The translations under genes were made by a program, and so were the position numbers. The notes beneath the pieces are model-generated. The model had not been told where the DNA came from and searched no databases. It saw only the letters and a program-made list of their open reading frames with translations. A DNA stretch of 9,895 bases. Source: a bacterium. GTDB taxonomy: Bacteria > Bacteroidota > Bacteroidia > Bacteroidales > Bacteroidaceae. Below are positions 1 through 6,131 of this stretch, in pieces (position 1 is the stretch's first letter; each line of letters begins with the position of its first letter). The stretch is from positions 1 to 9,895 of the forward strand of contig SFQP01000047.1 of assembly GCA_004562975.1 (NCBI GenBank). Direction: 5' to 3'.

Positions 1-187
1 TTATCAACACGTTGTCGATATTGCTAAGAAAACGCTCTGTCTCCTCGACTTCTTTTCCCTTGCGGTCTTCGAAATCAAGTTCTTGCTGACCGTCATGGGT
101 ATGGAACCATGACTGAGCTTTACGGAACATCTCATCGGCTTCTTCTTCCGACTGTGATGCCAAAACTTTGTTTACACTGAGGGCTAT
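1..187 (-). CDS. Partial unidentified reading frame, leaves window at left edge
   Basis: An open minus-strand frame runs from just after a TAA stop (complement of 188-190) to the window edge, 62 codons without a stop. The translation is hydrophilic and looks protein-like: many Glu, Lys and Gln, with stretches such as SQSEEEADEMFRKAQSWFH and FEDRKGKEVEETERFLSNID, probably helical. The only ATG is at 130-128, preceded by GAAGAAGAAG, which might act as a weak ribosome-binding site. Reading from there gives 43 residues in the window. The residues before that Met continue in the same character, so the frame may be the remnant of a longer gene cut at its 5' end. No family is recognised and no TAnnTTTG promoter is seen on this strand. 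It is divergent from the ATPase gene to its right. Function unknown. Confidence 0.45.
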   Translation of the reverse strand, partial: MALSVNKVLASQSEEEADEMFRKAQSWFHTHDGQQELDFEDRKGKEVEETERFLSNIDNVLI

Positions 188-237
188 TTAGATATAAAAA
201 ACGTGCAAAGTATCACATTTTTCATAGGAAAGATGTG

Positions 238-245
238 TAATTTTG
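238..245 (+). promoter_or_regulatory. Bacteroidetes -7 promoter element for the ATPase gene
   Basis: TAATTTTG fits the Bacteroidetes sigma-ABfr -7 consensus TAnnTTTG. The start codon is only 17 bases beyond its end, so the 5' leader would be very short. No TTTG -33 element is present; the T-rich stretch CATTTTTCATA at 216-226 lies in roughly that region. A 10-bp direct repeat TTCATAGGAA (221-230 and 253-262) flanks the element. Confidence 0.45.
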
Positions 246-261
246 CCACAAATTCATAGGA

Positions 262-1590
262 ATGGAAATTGCGAGAGATATATTTAACGACCTGAAGGCT
301 TGGAAAGAGAGCAAGCGAAGGAAGCCATTGGTGATGCAGGGAGCACGCCAAGTAGGCAAGTCGTGGGCATTGAGAAAACTCGGCGAGGCCTGTTTTGAGA
401 AGTTGGCATATTTCAATTTCGACACAATGCCAGAACTTAAGGAAGATTTCAAACGCAGCAAGCGTCCGGCGGATATTATTAAGGTGTTGGAGATGACTTC
501 TGGTAGGAGCATACAGCCAGATACCACCCTGATAGTATTCGACGAGGTGCAGGAGTGTAATGAAGCGTTGAACAGTTTGAAATATTTCTGTGAAGATGCC
601 CGTGATTATGCCATAGCCTGTGCCGGTTCATTGCTTGGTGTCGCACTCAATCGTCAAGGTGCTTCGTTTCCCGTAGGCAAGGTCGATTTCATGACACTCT
701 ATCCATTGTCGTTCAGTGAATATTTGCGAGCTGTTGATACGGGTTTGTATTCATCCTATATGATGATAGACGGCAGCATGCCTGTTCCCGAAGTGCTTCA
801 TGGTCGATTGATTGAGGCATATAAGGCATATCTCGCATTGGGTGGTATGCCGGAAGCAGTCAGTGATTTTGCCGACAATCGTGAATGGCAGGCAGTGCAG
901 AGAATTCAGCAGAATATATTAAAGTCCTATTCACTTGACTTCTGTAAACATATCAACAACAAAGACATACCACGTGTGTTCCAAGTGTGGAACAGTTTGC
1001 AAGACCAACTGGCTAAGGAAGATCGCAAATTCCGTTATGCCGACATACAAAAGGGAGCGAGGGCCAGGGAATATGAAACTGCCATCGAATGGCTTTGCCT
1101 TGCCGGAATCGTGCAGAGGGTAAATATGATTGAAACACCTCGTTTGCCATTGTCTGCATACAGCAAGAGCAATGCCTTTAAATTGTATCTGAATGATGTC
1201 GGTCTGTTGTGCAGTAAGTTTTCATTGTCTGCTCAATCTGCAATATCCGGCAACAGGCTATTCACTGAGTTCAAAGGTGTTTTATCGGAAAACTATGTAT
1301 TACAATCATTGAGACGGCAATTCGGTGACAGTATTTTCTACTGGACTTCCGGCAATACGGCAGAAGTGGAATTTGTCTTGCAGATGGATAATGATATAGT
1401 GCCGGTGGAGGTGAAGTCTGAAAACAATGTCAAGGCTAAGAGTCTCTCCATTTACCGCAAGACATATTCTCCCTCATTGTCCTTGCGTTTCTCTACAAGG
1501 AACATCCGCAAGGATGACAACCTTCTAAATCTGCCCTTGTACCTTGCCGACAGGCTATCGGATATACATGGTATGACATCAACTTCGTGA
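262..1590 (+). CDS. AAA+ family ATPase with C-terminal DUF4143 domain
   Basis: The predicted protein has 442 residues, a usual length for this family. Walker A is GARQVGKS at residues 27-34, Walker B LIVFDE at 90-95, and a sensor-like AGS at 121-123, so ATP binding and hydrolysis are likely. The C-terminal third resembles DUF4143, with a PD-(D/E)xK nuclease-like signature: an ExE pair at about 368-370 and EVK at 383-385. Proteins of this architecture are widespread in Bacteroidetes, often in multiple copies, and their cellular role is poorly defined. No signal peptide or membrane segment is seen, so it should be cytoplasmic. The ATG at 262 is chosen because the Walker A region begins at the normal distance from it and a -7 element lies just upstream. 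The gene is monocistronic, with a weak hairpin after it. Base composition is more AT-rich than the fructan genes to its right, and nothing ties it to them functionally. Confidence 0.85.
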   Translation: MEIARDIFNDLKAWKESKRRKPLVMQGARQVGKSWALRKLGEACFEKLAYFNFDTMPELKEDFKRSKRPADIIKVLEMTSGRSIQPDTTLIVFDEVQECNEALNSLKYFCEDARDYAIACAGSLLGVALNRQGASFPVGKVDFMTLYPLSFSEYLRAVDTGLYSSYMMIDGSMPVPEVLHGRLIEAYKAYLALGGMPEAVSDFADNREWQAVQRIQQNILKSYSLDFCKHINNKDIPRVFQVWNSLQDQLAKEDRKFRYADIQKGARAREYETAIEWLCLAGIVQRVNMIETPRLPLSAYSKSNAFKLYLNDVGLLCSKFSLSAQSAISGNRLFTEFKGVLSENYVLQSLRRQFGDSIFYWTSGNTAEVEFVLQMDNDIVPVEVKSENNVKAKSLSIYRKTYSPSLSLRFSTRNIRKDDNLLNLPLYLADRLSDIHGMTSTS

Positions 1591-1593
1591 ACT

Positions 1594-1621
1594 ACCGCTA
1601 AGCTAAAGACTTAGGGGTTTT
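1594..1621 (+). terminator. Weak hairpin terminator after the ATPase gene
   Basis: Four bases after the stop codon, CTAAG (1598-1602) can pair with CTTAG (1610-1614) across a 7-base loop. After one G/G mismatch three more pairs are possible (ACC with GGT). A short TTTT run (1618-1621) follows. The stem is weak, so this is a tentative intrinsic terminator. Confidence 0.35.
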
Positions 1622-1690
1622 CAAATAGTAACTCATTGATTTTCATTCTGCGCTATATAATGGCGCAAAAAAGTGATGAAGTCAGGAAAA

Positions 1691-1748
1691 GATTACGGAT
1701 CCGTCAGGTCCGGCCGGCGTGAACAGCAGGAACCGCAAATCCGTAATC
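1691..1748 (-). terminator. Large hairpin, possible original terminator of the fructokinase operon
   Basis: GATTACGGAT (1691-1700) and ATCCGTAATC (1739-1748) are a perfect 10-bp inverted repeat. The 38-base loop contains the palindrome CCGGCCGG (1710-1717) and further short complementarity. Read on the minus strand the hairpin is followed by TTTTCCTGAC, moderately T-rich, so it would best serve the minus-strand operon that ends at 1934. On the plus strand it is followed by A-rich sequence. The MITE-like element now sits between this hairpin and the operon. I see nothing recognisable in the remaining spacer at 1622-1690 and 1749-1813. Confidence 0.35.
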
Positions 1749-1815
1749 AGGGAAAAAAGAACTAATTTGATGATAAAACCAAATCAGCAGAATGGGCTGA
1801 CAGGAACCGGGTATA

Positions 1816-1934
1816 AGGGGTGTTCTATAAATTAGGTTTTAAAGAATACCCCATGAGTGATTTTACTTATTCCGGCCGTCTGCTGTTTTTTAGAGCGACC
1901 TTTTGCAAGTCGGCCTAATTTATAGAACACCCCT
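1816..1934. mobile_element. 119-bp MITE-like element with 21-bp perfect terminal inverted repeats
   Basis: The left end begins AGGGGTGTTCTATAAATTAG (1816 onward, arm 1816-1836). The right end (1914-1934) is its exact reverse complement over 21 bases. Both ends are flanked by TA (1814-1815 and 1935-1936), consistent with a TA target duplication. The 77-bp interior is too short for a transposase; it holds only a 21-codon plus-strand frame (ATG 1853, stop 1916-1918) of no evident meaning. The structure fits a miniature inverted-repeat element mobilised in trans by an insertion sequence that duplicates TA, for example an IS5-group or IS630-type transposase. That parent assignment is inference. 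The element lies directly at the fructokinase stop codon. As RNA, the arms could also fold into a long hairpin and end transcription. Confidence 0.65.
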
Positions 1935-2821
1935 TAAATGTCCTCGGTGAACTCTTTGGGCAGCACGGGGGTCGCTCCGTGCTGGGTGCATACAAAGGCC
2001 GAAACATTCACGGCACGGCGGTGGGCCTCAGCCACACCGAGCCCCTTGATGATGCTCGAGGTGAAGGTGGCGGTAAAGGAGTCGCCGGCACCGACCGTGT
2101 CGGCCACCTCGACCATCGGTGTGGCCAGGTAGGACATATTACCCGAGGTGAAGATGTAGCTGCCGTTGACACCGCAGGTCAGGATGAGCATCTTCAGGTT
2201 GTAACGGCCCAGGAGAATCCAGCATTTGCTCTGCAGGTCGGTGCCGGGATAACCCAGCATACGGCTTATCGTGACCAGCTCCTCATCGTTGATTTTCAGC
2301 ACGTTGCACTTTCTCATCGAAGCGTCGAGCACGTCCTTGGTATAATAGCGCTGGCGGAGGTTGACATCGAAGATGATCATTGTGTCGTCCGTTTTGGGCA
2401 TGGCATCGATAAACCTGTTGATGGTCTGGCGCGACACCTCGTTGCGCTGTGCCAGCGAACCGTAGCAGAGCGCGCGCGTACGCTTGGCCAGGGCTTCGAT
2501 TTGGGGCGTGAAGGGTATGTTGTCCCATGCCACGTTTTCCTTGATTTCGTACTGCGGCACACCGTTCGGGTCGAGTTCCACCTGCACCGTACCGGTGGGG
2601 TAAGGCACGGTTTCCACCATGTGGTTGAGCTTTTTCTCGGTGAACTTGTCAGTGATTTCCTTGCCCAGGGCATCATCGCCCACAGCACTGACGATATAGC
2701 TTTCCAGACCGAACTGCGACACATGGTAAGCGAAATTGGCGGGGGCACCGCCCAGTTTTCTGCCTTCCGGAAGGACGTCCCACAGGGCTTCGCCAATTCC
2801 TACTACTATCTCATTTTTCAT
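1934..2821 (-). CDS. PfkB-family fructokinase
   Basis: This cytoplasmic sugar kinase most likely phosphorylates fructose to fructose 6-phosphate with ATP. Counting from the ATG complementary to 2821-2819 it has 295 residues, normal for the family. The first PfkB signature region GGAPANF is at residues 24-30, FDVNLRQ at 151-157, NDEE at 178-181, and the second PfkB signature DTVGAGDSF at 241-249, with Asp247 as the expected catalytic base. A TTG two codons upstream (2827) could extend it by two residues, but ATG is preferred. There is no clear Shine-Dalgarno sequence. It is the last gene of the GH32-permease-kinase operon, starting 30 bp after the permease stop, which supports fructose as the substrate. 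Its TAA stop is formed at the junction with the MITE-like element: TA is from the target site and the last A is the element's first base. Confidence 0.88.
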   Translation of the reverse strand: MKNEIVVGIGEALWDVLPEGRKLGGAPANFAYHVSQFGLESYIVSAVGDDALGKEITDKFTEKKLNHMVETVPYPTGTVQVELDPNGVPQYEIKENVAWDNIPFTPQIEALAKRTRALCYGSLAQRNEVSRQTINRFIDAMPKTDDTMIIFDVNLRQRYYTKDVLDASMRKCNVLKINDEELVTISRMLGYPGTDLQSKCWILLGRYNLKMLILTCGVNGSYIFTSGNMSYLATPMVEVADTVGAGDSFTATFTSSIIKGLGVAEAHRRAVNVSAFVCTQHGATPVLPKEFTEDI

Positions 2822-2851
2822 TTTCAACGGTTTGTTTGGGTATTAGTATTT

Positions 2852-4036
2852 TCAGATTTTTTTGATTTTCGAGGTAAAGAAGAGCAGGTATGCCACACCG
2901 ACCGACATCACGGCCACTGCGCCGAGCTGGCCTACGGCATCGGCTGCATAGCCCATAGCCAGGGGGAATACGGTGCCGCCGAAGAGTCCCATAATCATCA
3001 GTCCCGACACTTCGTTCTTCACGTCGGGCGCGGAAACGAGTGCCTGCGAAAAGATGATGGAGAACACGTTGGAATTGCCGAAGCCTACGAGGGCCACGCC
3101 TACGTAGATGGCTACCAGCGAATGGGACACGAGCAGCACGCCCATGGCAGCCAGCATCATGACGGTGCTGAGGATAAAGAAGGCGCGGGCCGACACTTTG
3201 CGAAGGATGAAGGCGCCGGAAAAGCAGCCTACGGTACGGAAAATGAAGTACACGCTGGTGGCGAAGCCGGCCTCCTCAAGGGGCAGGCCGAGCCGCTCCA
3301 TGAGAATCTTGGGGGCGGTGGTGTTGGTGCCCACGTCGATGCCCACATGACACATGATGCCGAGGAAGCAGAGCAGGATGAAGGGGCGGCCCAGCAACCG
3401 CAGGCAACCAGCTATACCCGAAGCCTTGTCGGCAGCCTCTTCCTCGATGGGGGTGACGGCGAGCATGGAAACCGACAGCAGACAGCAGGCGGCGTAAATC
3501 AGGAACAGCACTCGCCAGCCCAACCCGAAGGTGGGGATGCAGGCGGTGGCGCCCCAAACGGCCAGGATGGGAGCCAGGAACGAGGCGATGGCTTTCACAA
3601 ACTGACCCAGGGTGAGGGTGGCGGCCAGGTTCTCGCTGCTGATGAGGTTGCTCACGAGGGGGTTGAGCGAGGTCTGCATGATGGCGTTGCCTATGCCCAG
3701 CAGGGAGAAGGCCAGGAGCATCGTGACATAGCTGTCGTCAAACAGGGGAAACACCAGCGAGAGGGCGGTGACAACGAGGCTCACGAGCACGGTCTGCTTG
3801 CGGCCTATCTTGTTCATCAGCATGCCCGTGGGCACGGAGAATATCAGGAACCAGAAGAAGACGAGCGAAGGGAAGAGGTTGGCTTCGGAGTCGGTGAGGC
3901 CGAGGTCTTTCTGCACATAGTTGGAGGCTGTGCCCACCAGGTCAACGAAGCCCATGGCGAAGAAGCAGAGCATGACGGGGATCATCTGCACGATGATGCT
4001 CTTGCGGCCGGTATGGATGGGGTTTGAAGTGTTCAT
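2852..4036 (-). CDS. MFS sugar permease, FucP-like, probable fructose importer
   Basis: The 394-residue protein is strongly hydrophobic, with about twelve predicted membrane segments, and belongs to the major facilitator superfamily. It resembles the fucose/glucose/galactose:H+ symporter (FucP) branch found in Bacteroidetes sugar loci. The loop after the second membrane segment carries GMLMNKIGRK (71-80), matching the conserved MFS loop 2-3 motif. It would sit in the inner membrane and import the monosaccharide released by the periplasmic GH32 enzyme. It lies 19 bp downstream of the GH32 gene and 30 bp before the fructokinase gene, so the three are almost surely co-transcribed. Fructose as substrate is inferred from these neighbours and from the equivalent gene (BT1758) in the B. 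thetaiotaomicron fructan locus. The ATG at 4036 leaves a short hydrophilic N-terminus before the first membrane helix. Confidence 0.85.
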   Translation of the reverse strand: MNTSNPIHTGRKSIIVQMIPVMLCFFAMGFVDLVGTASNYVQKDLGLTDSEANLFPSLVFFWFLIFSVPTGMLMNKIGRKQTVLVSLVVTALSLVFPLFDDSYVTMLLAFSLLGIGNAIMQTSLNPLVSNLISSENLAATLTLGQFVKAIASFLAPILAVWGATACIPTFGLGWRVLFLIYAACCLLSVSMLAVTPIEEEAADKASGIAGCLRLLGRPFILLCFLGIMCHVGIDVGTNTTAPKILMERLGLPLEEAGFATSVYFIFRTVGCFSGAFILRKVSARAFFILSTVMMLAAMGVLLVSHSLVAIYVGVALVGFGNSNVFSIIFSQALVSAPDVKNEVSGLMIMGLFGGTVFPLAMGYAADAVGQLGAVAVMSVGVAYLLFFTSKIKKI

Positions 4037-4055
4037 GATGGATAAAGGGTGATGG

Positions 4056-5906
4056 TTATCGGTTTGATGTTTTCAGCGCAAAAATCTTGAGGTTGCTGAC
4101 CTTGGCGCGCCCCTTGGCCGTGCTCACGGACAGTGTGGTGTAGGGCGATGTGGGGAACACCAGGTTGGTCATGGCCAGGCGGCCTTCCTGCTCGAACACC
4201 TCGATGCTGGAGCGGTCAACGAACAGGCGCAGGCTGACCTTGCCGTCGTGACGGTGGATGGGGCCGGTGGTTACGGAGGGGAAGTCCTGGCTGAAATTCA
4301 CGATGCCGCTTTGGGTGCGGTCGAAGGAGAGCGTGCCGTCGGCGGGATGGTACACGAGTACCACTTTCTCGCCGGCCTTGTTGGAGAGCGTGAGGCTGAC
4401 GGGCTGGGCGTCGCGGGCTTCAATGTCCATCAGTATTTCGCAGATGCCGTCGTTCTGGGTGGGCAGCGTGACGGAGGTGGCAGCGGTTTTCACCGTTATG
4501 CGCCGCAGCTGCTGGTGCAGTTTGTCGCGGAGGGCGTTCAGCTCGGGGCTGGGGGTGCTCGAGAGGTAGTACTGGCCGTCGGTGTCCTTGAAGAGTCCCA
4601 TCTCACGCGGCAGGGTGTTGGCGCTGCGGTATTGCAGGGTGGGAACCTCAGCGGCATACTGCCAGTTGCTCATCCAGCCGATTAGGGTGCGGCGGTTGTC
4701 GGGCGTGTCGCTCCAGCTCACTGCGGCATAGTTGTCCTTGCCGTAGTCCATCCATTTGGTGGGGATGGTGCCGTCCGCTGCGGTGTCGGCCTTGAAGGTC
4801 GTGCCGTCGAAGTCGCCCACGAAATACTGGGCCGCACTGCCGCCGAACGGGCCGCCGGGGTTGATGTTGCACACCAGCACCCATTTCTTCTCGTTCGTGC
4901 CGGCCACGCTGAGCTGGAACATGTCCGGACATTCCCACACGCCTTCCTGCGCGCCGATGCCCTTGCCAAAGCGGCTTGCGAGCTTCCAGTTCTTCAGGTC
5001 GGGCGAGGTGAAGATGAGCATTTCCTTTTCCAAAGCATGGGCCAGCAGCATGACCCACTGCCCGGTACGCTCATCCCAGAACATATTGGGGTCGCGCGCC
5101 TCGGTTTCCAGCGTGACAATGGGGTTGCCCGGATATTTGGTGAAGGTATTGCCGCCGTCGGTGCTGTAAGCGAGGCTCTGCATCTGGCTTGTGGCACACG
5201 AGGTGTAGAGTGCCACGATGGCATCCTTGCCGAACCCGGCACTGCCTTTGCGGTCGACCACCGAGCTGCCGCTGAAGATGGTGCCCAGACCGTCGGGGGT
5301 GACGGTGGGAGCCTGGTGTTCCCAGTGGATGAGGTCGCGGCTGGTGGAGTGCCCCCAAGTCATGTTCTGCCACTTGGAGCCGTAGGGGTTCCACTGGTAG
5401 CACAGGTGCCAAACGCCGTCCTTGTAGAACATACCGTTGGGGTCGTTCATCCAGCCGTACAGCGGTGTGTGGTGGTAGGCGGGACGGTATTTCTCGCGGT
5501 TGGCCGTGTCGAAGGTGTTGCTCAGGGCCAGGCTGCGCCAGCAGGCATCCTCCTTGGCTTCGCGCACGGAGGAGCGGCTCTGGTGGCTGACGATGTTGAG
5601 CACCACTTTCTTGCCACGATACGGGGTGAGGTCAAAGGGCACGGTATAGTCGACCTTGTTCGTGGCAAGCCGGGCCACGAAGCTCGTTTCCTGCTTGCCG
5701 TCCACAATGACGTTCACCGTAGCTTCGGCCCCATTGTCTTGGATGGGGAGCAGCAGGTACTTGCCTTCGCCGGCAATGCGTACGAGGGTGTTGTTCGTGC
5801 CGAGGAACTCCACTTTCACATCCCTCCCCTCCTGAGCCTGCATCGCGGCCGGGGCAAGGCAGCCCAAAGCGGCGGCCAGACAGAGTATGCTTGAAATACG
5901 TTTCAT
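4056..5906 (-). CDS. Secreted glycoside hydrolase family 32 beta-fructosidase (levanase/inulinase type)
   Basis: The 616-residue enzyme hydrolyses beta-fructofuranosidic bonds in fructans, fructo-oligosaccharides or sucrose. Residues 1-24 form a signal peptide of signal peptidase I type ending MQA/Q; no good lipobox is present, so a periplasmic location is likelier than a surface lipoprotein. Residues about 26-135 form an N-terminal beta domain like the DUF4980 module of Bacteroidetes GH32 enzymes. The catalytic five-bladed propeller follows: WMNDPNG (152-158, nucleophile Asp155), FSGS (211-214), RDP (271-273, transition-state stabiliser Asp272) and WECPD (324-328, acid/base Glu325). All catalytic residues are intact. 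The C-terminal GH32 beta-sandwich covers about 455-616, including the typical DRSSIEVF. Exo- versus endo-activity and levan versus inulin preference cannot be read from the sequence. It is the first gene of the operon, behind a -7 element at 5963-5970. Confidence 0.92.
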   Translation of the reverse strand: MKRISSILCLAAALGCLAPAAMQAQEGRDVKVEFLGTNNTLVRIAGEGKYLLLPIQDNGAEATVNVIVDGKQETSFVARLATNKVDYTVPFDLTPYRGKKVVLNIVSHQSRSSVREAKEDACWRSLALSNTFDTANREKYRPAYHHTPLYGWMNDPNGMFYKDGVWHLCYQWNPYGSKWQNMTWGHSTSRDLIHWEHQAPTVTPDGLGTIFSGSSVVDRKGSAGFGKDAIVALYTSCATSQMQSLAYSTDGGNTFTKYPGNPIVTLETEARDPNMFWDERTGQWVMLLAHALEKEMLIFTSPDLKNWKLASRFGKGIGAQEGVWECPDMFQLSVAGTNEKKWVLVCNINPGGPFGGSAAQYFVGDFDGTTFKADTAADGTIPTKWMDYGKDNYAAVSWSDTPDNRRTLIGWMSNWQYAAEVPTLQYRSANTLPREMGLFKDTDGQYYLSSTPSPELNALRDKLHQQLRRITVKTAATSVTLPTQNDGICEILMDIEARDAQPVSLTLSNKAGEKVVLVYHPADGTLSFDRTQSGIVNFSQDFPSVTTGPIHRHDGKVSLRLFVDRSSIEVFEQEGRLAMTNLVFPTSPYTTLSVSTAKGRAKVSNLKIFALKTSNR

Positions 5907-5962
5907 GTAAACTGTATGTTTTAAGGTTGAAATTTATGTTTCCACAGTTCGTTTTGACGGTG

Positions 5963-5970
5963 CAAAACTA
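5963..5970 (-). promoter_or_regulatory. -7 promoter element of the GH32-permease-fructokinase operon
   Basis: On the minus strand this reads TAGTTTTG, a match to TAnnTTTG. The GH32 start codon lies 57 bases beyond its end, giving a leader of about 50 nt. No TTTG -33 element is seen upstream, as expected for a promoter that needs an activator. The candidate operator box at 5992-6008 ends 22 bp before the T of this element. Confidence 0.6.
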
Positions 5971-5991
5971 AGGACTGCATTTTGATATGTA

Positions 5992-6029
5992 CTATGAATA
6001 ATGTAGCCCGGACTATTGAAAATGTTGCA
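5992..6029 (-). promoter_or_regulatory. Candidate HTCS operator: two direct 17-bp boxes spaced 21 bp
   Basis: Read on the minus strand, the distal box at 6029-6013 is TGCAACATTTTCAATAG and the proximal box at 6008-5992 is GGCTACATTATTCATAG. Their starts are 21 bp apart, two helical turns. Compared with the susC box TGCAACATCTGTCATAG (8951-8967), the distal box matches at 13 and the proximal at 12 of 17 positions. The proximal box ends 22 bp before the -7 T, the same as at susC. Binding by the neighbouring HTCS is inference. Confidence 0.5.
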
Positions 6030-6077
6030 AGGAATGATTTTTATTACCATAAACTCCATTTTTCATATTAAAATCCT

Positions 6078-6085
6078 TATTTTTG
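6078..6085 (+). promoter_or_regulatory. -7 promoter element of the HTCS gene
   Basis: TATTTTTG matches TAnnTTTG and lies 46 bases before the ATG at 6132. No canonical TTTG -33 element is present. CATTTTTCATA at 6057-6067 lies about 21 bp before the -7 T, the same 11-mer found in a like position before the ATPase gene. This promoter faces away from the GH32 promoter, and I do not see the operator box in the corresponding register. Confidence 0.5.
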
Positions 6086-6131
6086 AGGCCTGACCTTAAA
6101 TCCTGTCTTACCAGAAACCAAAAATGTGATC

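Noticed and set aside
195..207. The 13-mer TAAAAAACGTGCA also occurs at 8895-8907
   Set aside because: A match of this length within about 10 kb is expected by chance, and the two sites share no other context.
1853..1918. A 21-codon frame within the MITE-like element
   Set aside because: It is too short, has no ribosome-binding site and resembles no known peptide.
1979..4027. A 682-codon open frame on the plus strand across the fructokinase and permease genes
   Set aside because: Its translation is rich in His, Gly, Glu and Gln with no recognisable domain, typical of the antisense of GC-rich genes. The minus-strand proteins there have clear PfkB and MFS signatures.
5859..5867. Possible lipobox ALGC in the GH32 signal peptide
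   Set aside because: The -3 position is Ala instead of Leu, and a good signal peptidase I site (MQA/Q) follows, so a lipoprotein call is not supported.
6126..6131. GTG as an upstream start for the HTCS gene
   Set aside because: It would add only two residues before an ATG that begins a well-formed signal sequence, so the ATG at 6132 is the simpler choice.
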